A DNA stretch of 45,276 bases from Acidobacteriota bacterium (GTDB taxonomy: Bacteria > Acidobacteriota > Aminicenantia > JBFLYD01). Positions 15,499 through 23,745 of this stretch are shown in pieces; positions within the stretch are counted from its first letter, which is position 1; each line of letters begins with the position of its first letter. The stretch is taken from the NCBI GenBank assembly GCA_040756905.1, contig JBFLYD010000047.1, positions 1 to 45,276 on the forward strand, written 5' to 3'. Both the position numbers and the translations under genes were made by a program. The notes beneath the pieces are model-generated. The model saw only the letters and a program-made list of their open reading frames with translations, did not search any database and was not told the DNA's origin.

Positions 15499-17028
15499 AT
15501 GAAAAATATTCCTAAAAAAAAGAAAATGGAGCTCGAGCTTCTCCATGAAATGGAGTTGATTCACAAAATTGGACTACAAATTACCTCAGAGCTTGACTTA
15601 AATAAGCTTCTTCAACTTATTGTAAATCAAATAAAAGAGACCCTTCATTACTCTTACTGTTCCATTCTTCTTAAACAGGGGGATGACTTAATCATTCGTG
15701 CTGTTACAGATTTTCCCGAGGATATCATCGGAAAAAGGATTCCCATTGGTCAGGGAGTAACTGGTCGATGTGCCACATTGGAAAAGGAACTGTTAATCTC
15801 AGACCTTTCTAAATGCAAGTTTTATATCCACCTGGGAGAGGAGAGTTTTCAATCAGAGTTAGCGGTTCCCATCATTTATAAAGAGAATGTCCTTGGAGTC
15901 TTAAACACAGAAAGCATCAAGAAAAATGCATATAACGGAAAAGATGTCAGAATTCTTAAAATCTTAAGCAATCAGTTGGCTGGAGCCATTCATAATGCTC
16001 AGGTCCACACTCAATTAGAGCTTGTTCAGAATATTGGAATTCAACTTGTTTCCATAATGAATCTGGATGAGCTTTTATCCGGGATAGTTCAGGAGACCAA
16101 AGATACTCTCCATTATGATTCCTGTGCTATTCTTCTTTTAGAAGGGGAGAATCTTATTGTAAAAGCAATTACGGAATTTCCTGAGGAAATAATGAGATTA
16201 AAGATTCCCATAGGTAAGGGAATAACGGGGAAATGTGCTAAGCTTAAAAAAATTATCAATATCGGTGAGATTCCTCGATATGACAACTATATTCCATCAG
16301 GAATAGAAGGAATTCAATCTGAGATCGCCTTGCCCATTCTCTTTAGAGATGAAATTTTAGGAGTTCTAACAATTGAGAGCAAAAGAAAAAATGCCTTCGA
16401 TGAAGATGACATTCGGGTGCTCTCAATTCTAACTTCTCAGATTGCTGTTGCCATTCACAATTCAAAGATCTATTCAGAAATGGAGAAAATGGCTGTTACT
16501 GATCCATTGACAGGACTTTACAATTACCGCTATTTTTATAAAAAGCTATCCAGTGAGATAGCTCGATCAAAAAGATACAATCACCCTCTATCTCTTATCT
16601 TAATCGATCTTGATGATTTCAAGCTCATCAATGACATTTATGGCCATCTTAAAGGAGATACAGTCCTAAAATCAGCTGCTGGATTGATTATAAAAAATAT
16701 CAGAGGATGGGATGAAGCCGTAACAATGAGAAGCAATGAAATTGACATTGCTGCAAGATATGGCGGAGAAGAATTTATGATTATACTTCCAGAGACAGGC
16801 ATTGATGAAGCTCTGGTCGCAGGAGAAAGACTAAGAAAAATAATAGAAGAGAACTTAACTCAAAAGGTCAATCTTAGGAAGAAAAATGGCTCTTTCATGA
16901 GGATAACCGGAAGTTTTGGGGTTACTTCTTATAAGGAAGAGGACATGGAGAATTTTCTCAAAAGAACTGATCGGGCAATGTACAAGGCAAAAAAATTGGG
17001 CAAAAATAGAGTTTACGCCCTAAAATAA
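15499..17028 (+). CDS. GAF-GAF-GGDEF diguanylate cyclase
   Basis: This is a 509-aa cytoplasmic signalling protein. There are two tandem GAF domains (about residues 20-165 and 170-320), with repeated motifs such as IPIGQGVTGRCA and IPIGKGITGKCA and then LGVLNTES and LGVLTIES. They are followed by a GGDEF domain (about 330-508) with DPLTGLYNYRYF, LILIDLDDFKLIND and the active-site GGEEF at about 422-426. It should make cyclic di-GMP from GTP under GAF control. The usual inhibitory RxxD site five residues before GGEEF reads NEID, so product inhibition may be absent, and about ten extra residues (GWDEAVTMRS) precede it. The ATG at 15499 is preferred over the GTG at 15484 because GGGGAG is well spaced before it. 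There are no membrane segments. Confidence 0.92.
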   Translation: MKNIPKKKKMELELLHEMELIHKIGLQITSELDLNKLLQLIVNQIKETLHYSYCSILLKQGDDLIIRAVTDFPEDIIGKRIPIGQGVTGRCATLEKELLISDLSKCKFYIHLGEESFQSELAVPIIYKENVLGVLNTESIKKNAYNGKDVRILKILSNQLAGAIHNAQVHTQLELVQNIGIQLVSIMNLDELLSGIVQETKDTLHYDSCAILLLEGENLIVKAITEFPEEIMRLKIPIGKGITGKCAKLKKIINIGEIPRYDNYIPSGIEGIQSEIALPILFRDEILGVLTIESKRKNAFDEDDIRVLSILTSQIAVAIHNSKIYSEMEKMAVTDPLTGLYNYRYFYKKLSSEIARSKRYNHPLSLILIDLDDFKLINDIYGHLKGDTVLKSAAGLIIKNIRGWDEAVTMRSNEIDIAARYGGEEFMIILPETGIDEALVAGERLRKIIEENLTQKVNLRKKNGSFMRITGSFGVTSYKEEDMENFLKRTDRAMYKAKKLGKNRVYALK

Positions 17029-17099
17029 AGGGCCAGATACTTACTGAGACCTTGGATAAATCTCTCAGAGCCTAAAATAATTTGTCCTTTCTGAGCCGA

Positions 17100-17786
17100 T
17101 CATACCTTTTGCTTATTTTTCAAAAAATTTTTTAAAAGGGAAACGTTAGCTGCAATAATAAGAAATACAAATAAAACAATTAAAAGAAAATCCGGAATTT
17201 TAATAGCATAGCCAAAAAACGCCAGAATATAAAACCGGGGTGTTCTGGAAAGTATTATTGCCATAATGTATTTCGCCAGAGGATAACGAGCAAGCACAAC
17301 AAGGAAGCGAAAAGGATAAAAAGGAATGGGTGTGATCCCTGCAATAAAAAGGGCGAGAAAAGGAGCTTTATAAAACATATCTATAATCTTGATAATAACT
17401 TTATTTCTTGATGTAATTTTCTTAAAAGGTTTGAGGTCTTCTGCAACAAATTTAAAGATTGAATAGTTTAAAATTTCTGCAAGAGAAGTTCCTGCTATCC
17501 CTACAAGAGCAACGGTTAAAGAAGAATAAAATTTACCAAAATAGATAATAACAGGCTCATGGGGTACCAGAGCTATTAAAAATTCAGCAGGAAAACTGTA
17601 AAAAAAGAATACCAGTAAATCCCTGCTTTTTTTGATTTCCTCAGAACTCAACCACCATATAAGAAGAATAATAATCAGAGATATTTCAAGAGCAAATATA
17701 AGTGTTCTTATGGATAAACTAACCCTCTTCCTCTTTTCATCGGTAAAGGTAGTTAAAACCTTATTATTCTTTATTTTCTCAGACAT
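17100..17786 (-). CDS. VTT (SNARE-associated/DedA-like) membrane protein
   Basis: This is a 228-aa integral membrane protein with about five hydrophobic segments. Residues about 60-205 match the VTT/DedA-like pattern: GTSLAEILNYSIFKF, then the re-entrant APFLALFIAGITPIPFYPFR, then RYPLAKYIMAIILSRTPRF. DedA-family proteins are linked to lipid-carrier flipping and envelope homeostasis, but the exact role here is unknown. No Shine-Dalgarno site is obvious before the ATG. The truncated radical-SAM remnant lies 22 bases upstream on the same strand, so the two may once have been an operon. Confidence 0.8.
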   Translation of the reverse strand: MSEKIKNNKVLTTFTDEKRKRVSLSIRTLIFALEISLIIILLIWWLSSEEIKKSRDLLVFFFYSFPAEFLIALVPHEPVIIYFGKFYSSLTVALVGIAGTSLAEILNYSIFKFVAEDLKPFKKITSRNKVIIKIIDMFYKAPFLALFIAGITPIPFYPFRFLVVLARYPLAKYIMAIILSRTPRFYILAFFGYAIKIPDFLLIVLFVFLIIAANVSLLKNFLKNKQKV

Positions 17787-17808
17787 TTAATATATGCTTT
17801 TTAGATTA

Positions 17809-18135
17809 TCAAATTATATTTATATTGTCCTTTAATAAATACCAGGCTGGTTTTTCTGAATTTGCACGAATACTTGTATAACAATAGATGCAATTATTTT
17901 TCCGGGAGAACTCTTCTCTGAGCTCCTTTTGAGTTTTATAATTTTTTATTATTAATCCGCATGGAGAGAGTGACTCATCCGGATTCACATTAAAAAACCT
18001 CTCTCCAATTCGACATCGGGGAATAGAGCCATTTTCAAAATAATCAATCATCCTCTTGAAAACATATAATGGATTAAGTTTTCGTGATATCTCTCCAATT
18101 TTTAACCTTCCTAAAATTTTTATCAGATAATTCCA
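17809..18135 (-). pseudogene. C-terminal remnant of a radical SAM/SPASM protein
   Basis: The frame is open from 18135 to the stop at 17809. It encodes CRIGERFFNVNPDESLSPCG followed by CIYCYTSIRANSEKPAW, the paired-Cys layout of a SPASM or twitch Fe-S domain seen at the C-terminus of radical SAM enzymes. The CxxxCxxC radical SAM core is missing. The frame ends upstream at a stop exactly where the IS256-like remnant begins (18138), so the gene was probably truncated there. An ATG at 18051 could start an 80-aa product, but function is unlikely. Confidence 0.65.
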
Positions 18136-18137
18136 TC

Positions 18138-18490
18138 ATGTTCAAGAGATATCCTCTTTCAGGCTCAAGGTATGAGATTGAGAGGATAGCAGAGGAGACA
18201 GGTCTTGCTCTAATGCTTACAGTAATTGAATGCGAGGCAGAGAAGAAGGCAGGGCCAAAACACAGCAAAAATCCTCATCGGGATAGCTATTGGTGAGGAG
18301 AGCAACCTGATTATGTATATTATGAAGATAAGAAAGCTCCCATCTATAAGCCGCGACTAAGAACAAAGGGGTAGCGGAGAGATTTCTTGAAGGATATGGG
18401 ATAAAGAAAAGCAGTGTAATCAGAAGATATATAAGGGCAACAAAGGAGAAGAGGCAGGAACTTCTTGTGACCTTAAGAGATTGGACATAA
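18138..18490 (+). pseudogene. Decayed IS256/mutator-type transposase, N-terminal part
   Basis: The first segment encodes IAEETGLALMLTVIECEAEKK and then AGPKHSKNPHRDSYW. This matches the N-terminal region of mutator/IS256-like transposases (xLAGPKGxxNPxRxAYRxGxxxGxV). A TGA at 18294-18296 interrupts it, probably mutated from TGG, and the frame resumes with GEQPDYVYYEDKKAPIYKPR. A deletion and frame change then lead to VAERFLEGYGIKKSSVIRRY and the end at 18490. The catalytic DDE region is absent. The left edge coincides with the end of the radical-SAM remnant. Confidence 0.6.
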
Positions 18491-18518
18491 AGGTGATATT
18501 CATATTCTTTGGGTGTGA

Positions 18519-19562
18519 TTATGGCTTTACACAGCTTGAACTTAGATTTCTCATCTTCAGTGAGATTACAGCTCTTACTTCTTTTTCGACTCCTTCCATA
18601 TTTTTTTTAAAAGTTATTTCGATTTGAGAGATTTTCTTGAGTTCTGCTGATATTTTCTCGGTCTTTTCCTTATCTTTATACTTTTTAATTAAGTTGTAAA
18701 CTTTAATAAGATCAATCGTAATACCTCGCATTCTGTAATCGCTCTGTGGTGCATTTGGAGTATAAGCTCTATATCCTGGAGGAAGAGGCTCGAGGAGTTT
18801 CTTAATGTCTATTGAAAAGAATTTTTCAGGAGCTCCTTTTTTGGAAACAAATAATTTGTTTCCGGTCAACATTGACACTGCGAATTCATTGTTATTGATT
18901 TTTACCTTTGATCTCTTTACAACTTCGTCAGAGTCTAATTTAATATCAATTCCAACTTCCTTTTTCAAAATTAAATCATCGGTTTTCAAATCTAAAAAAT
19001 AAGCATATAATCCTGATTTCTCTAATAAAGGAAGAAGCTCTAAACCGAGAAGATTAAGCCCTTTTCCAAAAAGCCCTGCTTGAATTGTTTTCTCCTTGTC
19101 AGAAAATTTATAATATGCCTCATTTCTTATGTTGACACCGATTTTTAATTTAGAAGGTGGGGTAAATTCATTGGTTGAGTCTTCTTTTATAAAAGCTACC
19201 CCAGTAACCAAGGGGTATTTCCCTTTCCAAAGTTTTAAATAACTGGCTATTTCTTCATAGGTGATCTCTCCCAGAAAGCTGAATATAGTGTCCCTTCCTC
19301 GATAATTTTCAAAGTATTCTGAGAGCCATTTATATTCTTCATTTTTATTGTTGAGTTTGTTGTAAGAGAAGGCAAGTAAGCCAGTAAAGATTGGTAAAGA
19401 GATTTCCTCAGAGGCACCAAAGTTGCTTTTGAGATAATCTACCGCACCCTTATAATCTTTTCTAATGTCAAAATAGGAAGATAAATCAGTTTTCCAGTCA
19501 GCAAATGAATTAAACTTAAGAATTATAATGAAAACTAAGATAAAAAATATTTTTTTAATCAT
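18519..19562 (-). CDS. Exported protein of unknown function
   Basis: This is a 347-aa protein with a signal peptide (IKKIFFILVFIIILKFNSF). I do not recognise the family. The early part (DYKGAVDYLKSNF, LPIFTGLLAFSYNKLNNKNE) is helical and could be a short TPR-like region. The middle is beta-rich (LKIGVNIRNEAYYKFSDKEKT), and the C-terminal part contains LPPGYRAYTPNAPQSDYRMR followed by a lysine-rich helix. The start at 19562 is chosen because it begins the signal peptide; an upstream in-frame ATG would add 18 residues. It is divergent from the broken sensor gene at 19635. Confidence 0.6.
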   Translation of the reverse strand: MIKKIFFILVFIIILKFNSFADWKTDLSSYFDIRKDYKGAVDYLKSNFGASEEISLPIFTGLLAFSYNKLNNKNEEYKWLSEYFENYRGRDTIFSFLGEITYEEIASYLKLWKGKYPLVTGVAFIKEDSTNEFTPPSKLKIGVNIRNEAYYKFSDKEKTIQAGLFGKGLNLLGLELLPLLEKSGLYAYFLDLKTDDLILKKEVGIDIKLDSDEVVKRSKVKINNNEFAVSMLTGNKLFVSKKGAPEKFFSIDIKKLLEPLPPGYRAYTPNAPQSDYRMRGITIDLIKVYNLIKKYKDKEKTEKISAELKKISQIEITFKKNMEGVEKEVRAVISLKMRNLSSSCVKP

Positions 19563-19634
19563 AATTCGAGTTATTCGATTCTTCTTAAATATAAAACAGA
19601 CGCTTATGAAAATCAACTTGAAAAACTTTTTCAG

Positions 19635-20190
19635 GTGGACAAATCAGGAGGCACACCCATAATTATATTTTACATCAATTACAATGAATTGAGAAAGAGG
19701 GATGTCATTGGATTAAATTTAGGAATCTCTTATGCAAGAGAGAATTATTTTAAACTTAATGAAGAATACAAAAGTTCATCTGTTATTTCAAGGGACATTT
19801 CTCTGGTCATTCAACGATAAATTATATGAAATAGTGACAGTGCCATTCTCTACTCAATTCAGATTTGCCGTCGGGTTGATAATAGGGTTTTTGATCAACA
19901 ATCAGACTACAATTGAATTAAAATCAATGATTAATTCAGAAATAATATTTTTTCTTAATGGGAAAATAGTTGCCACATCTCTGACCGAATCTGAAAGTTT
20001 AGATAATTTTAATTTTATAGAAAAAAGGTCTGATAATAATCCTATAGAAATTTAAATAGATAGCGAAAGTTATCTATTATCAAAAAATCCATTAAAAATT
20101 ACAAATTCACGATGGATAAAAATCCGAGAAAAGGTGGACTCGGAATATGTTCCTACGATCAAAACAATACGAATTGAAAATTCTCGATAA
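19635..20190 (+). pseudogene. Broken extracellular-sensor (Cache/CHASE-like) gene fragment
   Basis: The first frame (from GTG 19635 to 19820) and a second frame (ending 20055) appear to be parts of one gene separated by a frameshift. The second carries KLYEIVTVPFSTQFRFAVGL, IIGFLINNQTTIELK and IIFFLNGKIVATSL. This resembles the ligand-binding half of membrane sensor kinases or cyclases (VPxxxxxxxxGxLxxGFxID...GxxVASTL). After a TAA at 20055, the same frame continues to another stop at 20188. No kinase, cyclase or HAMP domain follows. The gene is probably dead. Confidence 0.45.
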
Positions 20191-20214
20191 AAAAACAATA
20201 AGCAAAATTTTAAA

Positions 20215-20871
20215 TTAAAATTTATAACCTTCATAAAATGCTATATTATGAAGATATTTTGCTGTATGTTTTACTTCTGAAAACTCTGCCTCTTTCATAA
20301 GTAATGGAATTCTTCCCTTCTTTCCATCTTCAATGAGTTCAAAAAAGCCCATAAGTATGGACAAGATACGATTAAAAAAGTTTGAATCTGGTGGTCCAAA
20401 ATCAATAAGCAACATCTTCCCTCGAGGTTTTAAAATTCTTAAACACTCTCCAAGAGAGGGCATCCTCTCTTCTTTTTTTATATGATGAAATGCCAGTGAT
20501 GAAACAAGAACATCGAATGAATTATCTTCAAAAGGCATATTATCCATTTTAGAACAATACAATGTAATATTAATGCCGTTTTTCTCAAATTTTTTCTTAG
20601 CGATATTCAACACATTTGAATCCGGATCAAGTCCCTCCGCAGTAATTGAAGGATAAATTTTTTTTAAAATAAGAAGCAATGTTCCAGTTCCACAGCCAGC
20701 ATCAAGAATTCTTTCTTTTCCTGAAAGTTTTAAATTCTGAACAATAAAAAATCTGAATTTTTTACCAAGTCCCATCAGAATACATCCAATATCATAAAAT
20801 TTGGTAAAAAAATTTAAAGGAGTTGGCGGAATATAATTTTTAATTTCATCTCTTTTATTATTTCCAATCAT
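20215..20871 (-). CDS. Class I SAM-dependent methyltransferase (UbiE/Methyltransf_11 type)
   Basis: This is a 218-aa Rossmann-fold methyltransferase. Motif I is RILDAGCGTGTLLLIL (about residues 53-68), the acidic residue after strand beta-2 lies in AEGLDPDS, and motif IV is FDVLVSSLAFHHI. A post-motif GKMLLIDFG follows. The acceptor substrate cannot be told from sequence; the overall form suggests a small hydrophobic molecule or lipid. No close operon partner is present on this strand, and no strong ribosome binding site precedes the ATG. Confidence 0.85.
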   Translation of the reverse strand: MIGNNKRDEIKNYIPPTPLNFFTKFYDIGCILMGLGKKFRFFIVQNLKLSGKERILDAGCGTGTLLLILKKIYPSITAEGLDPDSNVLNIAKKKFEKNGINITLYCSKMDNMPFEDNSFDVLVSSLAFHHIKKEERMPSLGECLRILKPRGKMLLIDFGPPDSNFFNRILSILMGFFELIEDGKKGRIPLLMKEAEFSEVKHTAKYLHNIAFYEGYKF

Positions 20872-21088
20872 TTTTATTGTTTAAATTTCCCATATAATTT
20901 TTAAAACCATCAGTAAAATATTATATTCTTATAAAATGTATTTAAAAACATAAATAAAACCATAAGTTTGAAAAATTACCTGGAGAGGGAAAAATATTTA
21001 TTAATTATCGAGAATTAAATTTATCATCTCTTTAGTTGAACTAACCGATGAAATCTGTTTAGATATAATTGAAATTCAGGAGGAAGGT

Positions 21089-21646
21089 ATGCTTAAACCT
21101 GATAAATGGATAAAAAAAATGGCCATTGAGAGAAAGATGATAGAGCCTTTTGAGGAGAAACAGATAACAAAAGGAGTGATTTCATACGGAGTTTCATCTT
21201 ATGGATATGACCTGAGAGTGGCTGATGAATTTAAAGTATTCACAAATATAAATTCCACAGTTGTTGATCCAAAAAATTTTGATGAGAGGTCTTTTGTTAA
21301 TTTCAAAGGAGATGTATGCATAATACCACCAAACTCTTTTGCCCTTGCAAGAACAGTGGAATATCTGAGAATTCCAAGAAATGTAACAACAATTTGCGTT
21401 GGAAAATCCACCTATGCGCGATGTGGAATAATAGTTAATGTGACTCCATTCGAATCAGAATGGGAAGGATATGCAACTCTGGAGATATCAAACACAACTC
21501 CCCTTCCAGCTAAAATATATGCAAATGAAGGAATCTGCCAGGTCCTGTTTTTTGAATCGGAAGAGGATTGCGAAATATCCTATGCTGATAGAAAAGGGAA
21601 ATATCAAAAACAGACAGGCATTATCCTTCCAAGGATAAACAAATAA
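21089..21646 (+). CDS. dcd: dCTP deaminase
   Basis: This is a 185-aa member of the dCTP deaminase/dUTPase superfamily. It deaminates dCTP to dUTP (or to dUMP in bifunctional forms) for thymidylate synthesis. Diagnostic segments are [51 protein letters not shown] and [20 protein letters not shown], with the catalytic Glu region in the last. The length is normal for the family. GGAGGAAGG precedes the ATG at good spacing. It works in the same pathway as nrdJ although the two are 9 kb apart. Confidence 0.93.
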   Translation: MLKPDKWIKKMAIERKMIEPFEEKQITKGVISYGVSSYGYDLRVADEFKVFTNINSTVVDPKNFDERSFVNFKGDVCIIPPNSFALARTVEYLRIPRNVTTICVGKSTYARCGIIVNVTPFESEWEGYATLEISNTTPLPAKIYANEGICQVLFFESEEDCEISYADRKGKYQKQTGIILPRINK

Positions 21647-21655
21647 AACATGTTA

Positions 21656-21712
21656 GAGGGAAAGTGTCGTGTCAAAGAAGAATAAAAAAGGATGTTTAGG
21701 TGACACGACATT
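21656..21712 (+). repeat. In-frame palindromic element, copy E (3' hairpin only)
   Basis: Only the terminal hairpin of the family is left. AGTGTCGTGTCA at 21663-21674 pairs with TGACACGACATT at 21701-21712 (one G-T wobble), with a family-like but divergent loop. The bases before it (TAGAGGGAAAG) still resemble the TAGGGAAAG found there in other copies. The GTG at 21669 inside the stem is the apparent start codon of the glycerate kinase gene. Confidence 0.8.
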
Positions 21713-23036
21713 AGAACTGTTAACAATTGCAAAAGCTATTCTTAAAGAATCTTTAAAAGCTATAAACCCTGAGTTTCTCATAAAGAAAAAAATTGTAATA
21801 AAGAAAGGAAATCTAATAATTAAAGAAAGTCAATTTCCTCTAAACTCATTTAAAAATATCTGGATATTAGGAGCTGGAAAAGCATCAATTCCGATGGCAA
21901 AAGGGTTAACAGAGATTCTAAATGAAAGAATAACTGGTGGATTTTTAATCAGATCAGAAAAAATAAAATCCTTTTCTCCAAAAATTACAATCGAAAAAGG
22001 CTCTCACCCTGTTCCTGATGGAAAAAGTCTTTACGCAGCTTTAGAGATGGAAAAATTTATTAAAAGCAATATAAGAAAAAATGACCTTGTTTTTTTTCTT
22101 CTCTCAGGAGGAGCATCATCGCTAATGGCTTATCCTGACCATGGAATTTCTATTGAAGAAAAAGCTAATTTAACAAGATCTCTTTTAGAATCAGGAGCTG
22201 ATATAAATGAAATTAATGCAATTAGAAAGCATGTTAGCAAATTCAAGGGTGGAAAACTTGCAAGGTATCTATACCCAGTCAGAGTTTTTAATTTAATCCT
22301 TTCAGATGTTATAGAAAACAGGATTGATTCGATAGGCTCAGGTCCTCTTGTTGCTGACTCATCGACCTGGAAAGATTGCTGGAAAATTTTTAAAAAGCAT
22401 AAACTTTTAGAACTTCTTCCAGAAAAAATAAGAAAAATTTTTGAAAAAGGAAAACAAGGAAAATTGAAAGAGACTCCGAAGAAAGGAAATAAGATCTTTG
22501 ATAATATTTACAATTTTATAATTGGAAAAAACTTAGATGCCCTTAAAGCTGCAAATGAAGAAGCCATAAAACATAAATTCAATTCATCTATATTAACTTC
22601 TTCAGATAGAGGTGAGGCGAAGGAAGTTGCGAAATTATACGGAGCAATCATAAAAGAAATTGTTTATTCTGATAATCCTGTTAAAAAGCCAGCCTGCATC
22701 ATTTCAGGAGGAGAGCTTACTGTAACTGTTAAAGGAAAAGGCAAAGGTGGAAGGAATCAGGAATTTATATTAGCCTTATTAAATGAACTAAAGGAATTAC
22801 AAGGAGAATTTCTTTGCATGAGCATAGGAACAGATGGAATTGATGGGCCTACTGATGCAGCCGGAGCCTGGATAGACCACAAAACATGGAAAGCAATCAA
22901 GAAGAAAAGATTGAACCCTGAAAAATTTTTATCAAATAATGATTCTTATAATTTTTTCAAGAACTCTGGAAATTTAATCATCACAGGAAAAACCTTTACT
23001 AATGTTGGTGATATGAGAATTTTCCTTATTCCTTAA
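21669..23036 (+). CDS. Glycerate 2-kinase, MOFRL family
   Basis: This is a 455-aa enzyme of the MOFRL/DUF4147 family, which phosphorylates D-glycerate to 2-phosphoglycerate in serine and sugar-acid catabolism. Seen are the N-terminal domain with NIWILGAGKASIPMAKGL, KGSHPVPDG, LLSGGASSLMAYP, INAIRKHVSKFKGGKLA and LSDVIENRIDSIGSGP, and the C-terminal MOFRL domain with GKGKGGRNQEFILAL and IGTDGIDGPTDAAGAW. The first start in frame is GTG 21669, inside palindromic element E; GAGGG at 21656-21660 is suitably placed. The first 16 residues (for example KKGCLGDTTLE) are therefore element-derived. No other ATG or GTG lies close to the conserved start of the domain. Confidence 0.92.
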   Translation: MSKKNKKGCLGDTTLELLTIAKAILKESLKAINPEFLIKKKIVIKKGNLIIKESQFPLNSFKNIWILGAGKASIPMAKGLTEILNERITGGFLIRSEKIKSFSPKITIEKGSHPVPDGKSLYAALEMEKFIKSNIRKNDLVFFLLSGGASSLMAYPDHGISIEEKANLTRSLLESGADINEINAIRKHVSKFKGGKLARYLYPVRVFNLILSDVIENRIDSIGSGPLVADSSTWKDCWKIFKKHKLLELLPEKIRKIFEKGKQGKLKETPKKGNKIFDNIYNFIIGKNLDALKAANEEAIKHKFNSSILTSSDRGEAKEVAKLYGAIIKEIVYSDNPVKKPACIISGGELTVTVKGKGKGGRNQEFILALLNELKELQGEFLCMSIGTDGIDGPTDAAGAWIDHKTWKAIKKKRLNPEKFLSNNDSYNFFKNSGNLIITGKTFTNVGDMRIFLIP

Positions 23037-23052
23037 ACTTTATTTTTATTAT

Positions 23053-23745
23053 TTATTCCTCAAGCTTATCTTCCTGAACTAATTCTTCTTCCTGAACATA
23101 GATTCTCCCACCTTCTTCTTCAAAGGCAAGGCAACACATCAATCTTCCGCATAGTCCAGAAATCTTCATAGGATTTATGTTTATGTTTTGATCTTTTGCT
23201 TTTTGAATTGGAATTGGCTCAAAATTTCTGATAAAAGAATGACAGCAAAGAACTCTTCCACAAACCCCCAGTCCACCTAACATCTTTGCTTCATCTCTCA
23301 CGCCTATCTGTCTCATTTCTATTCTCATCTTAAATTCTTTTGCCAGATCTTTTACAAGTTCTCTAAAATCAATTCTTCCATCAGCGGTAAAGTAAAAAAT
23401 CCCTTTTTTCTCATTTAGAAAAAAAATCACCTTTATTAATTTCATAGGAAGTTCTCTTACTTTTATTCTTTCAAGACAGAACTTAAAAGCTTTTTCCTCG
23501 TCGGCACTTTTTCTTGAAAGAGTTTCTAAGTCTTCTTCATTAGCTTTCTTTGAAAGGGTGTTAATTCCGGTTTTGTTGCTTAAATGATCTTTCCAATAGG
23601 GACAGTCATTTACTACCTGAGCTAATTCTCCTCCAAGATCATTCGGAACAATAACTTTCTCCCCTTCTTTTATTTCTTCTCCTTCCCATCGACATCTCAT
23701 AATTTTTTTTGAGCCCAACAATTTAACACACACTATCTCAGACAT
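23053..23745 (-). CDS. ricT: PSP1-domain protein RicT/YaaT
   Basis: This is a 230-aa protein with the PSP1 C-terminal domain. Two conserved Cys clusters, GVCGRVLCC (about 155-163) and GLCGRLMCC (about 197-205), are those that hold an Fe-S cluster in the B. subtilis Ric complex. There the protein affects RNase Y, sporulation and competence; the role here is probably in RNA turnover. Its start overlaps the end of holB by 8 bases. The ricT-holB neighbourhood is also seen in Bacillus, which supports the call. Confidence 0.9.
   Translation of the reverse strand: MSEIVCVKLLGSKKIMRCRWEGEEIKEGEKVIVPNDLGGELAQVVNDCPYWKDHLSNKTGINTLSKKANEEDLETLSRKSADEEKAFKFCLERIKVRELPMKLIKVIFFLNEKKGIFYFTADGRIDFRELVKDLAKEFKMRIEMRQIGVRDEAKMLGGLGVCGRVLCCHSFIRNFEPIPIQKAKDQNININPMKISGLCGRLMCCLAFEEEGGRIYVQEEELVQEDKLEE

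Noticed and set aside
18074-18268. 64-aa open frame on the minus strand
   Set aside because: It is antisense to the IS256-like remnant and in a different frame from the radical-SAM tail; no family resemblance.
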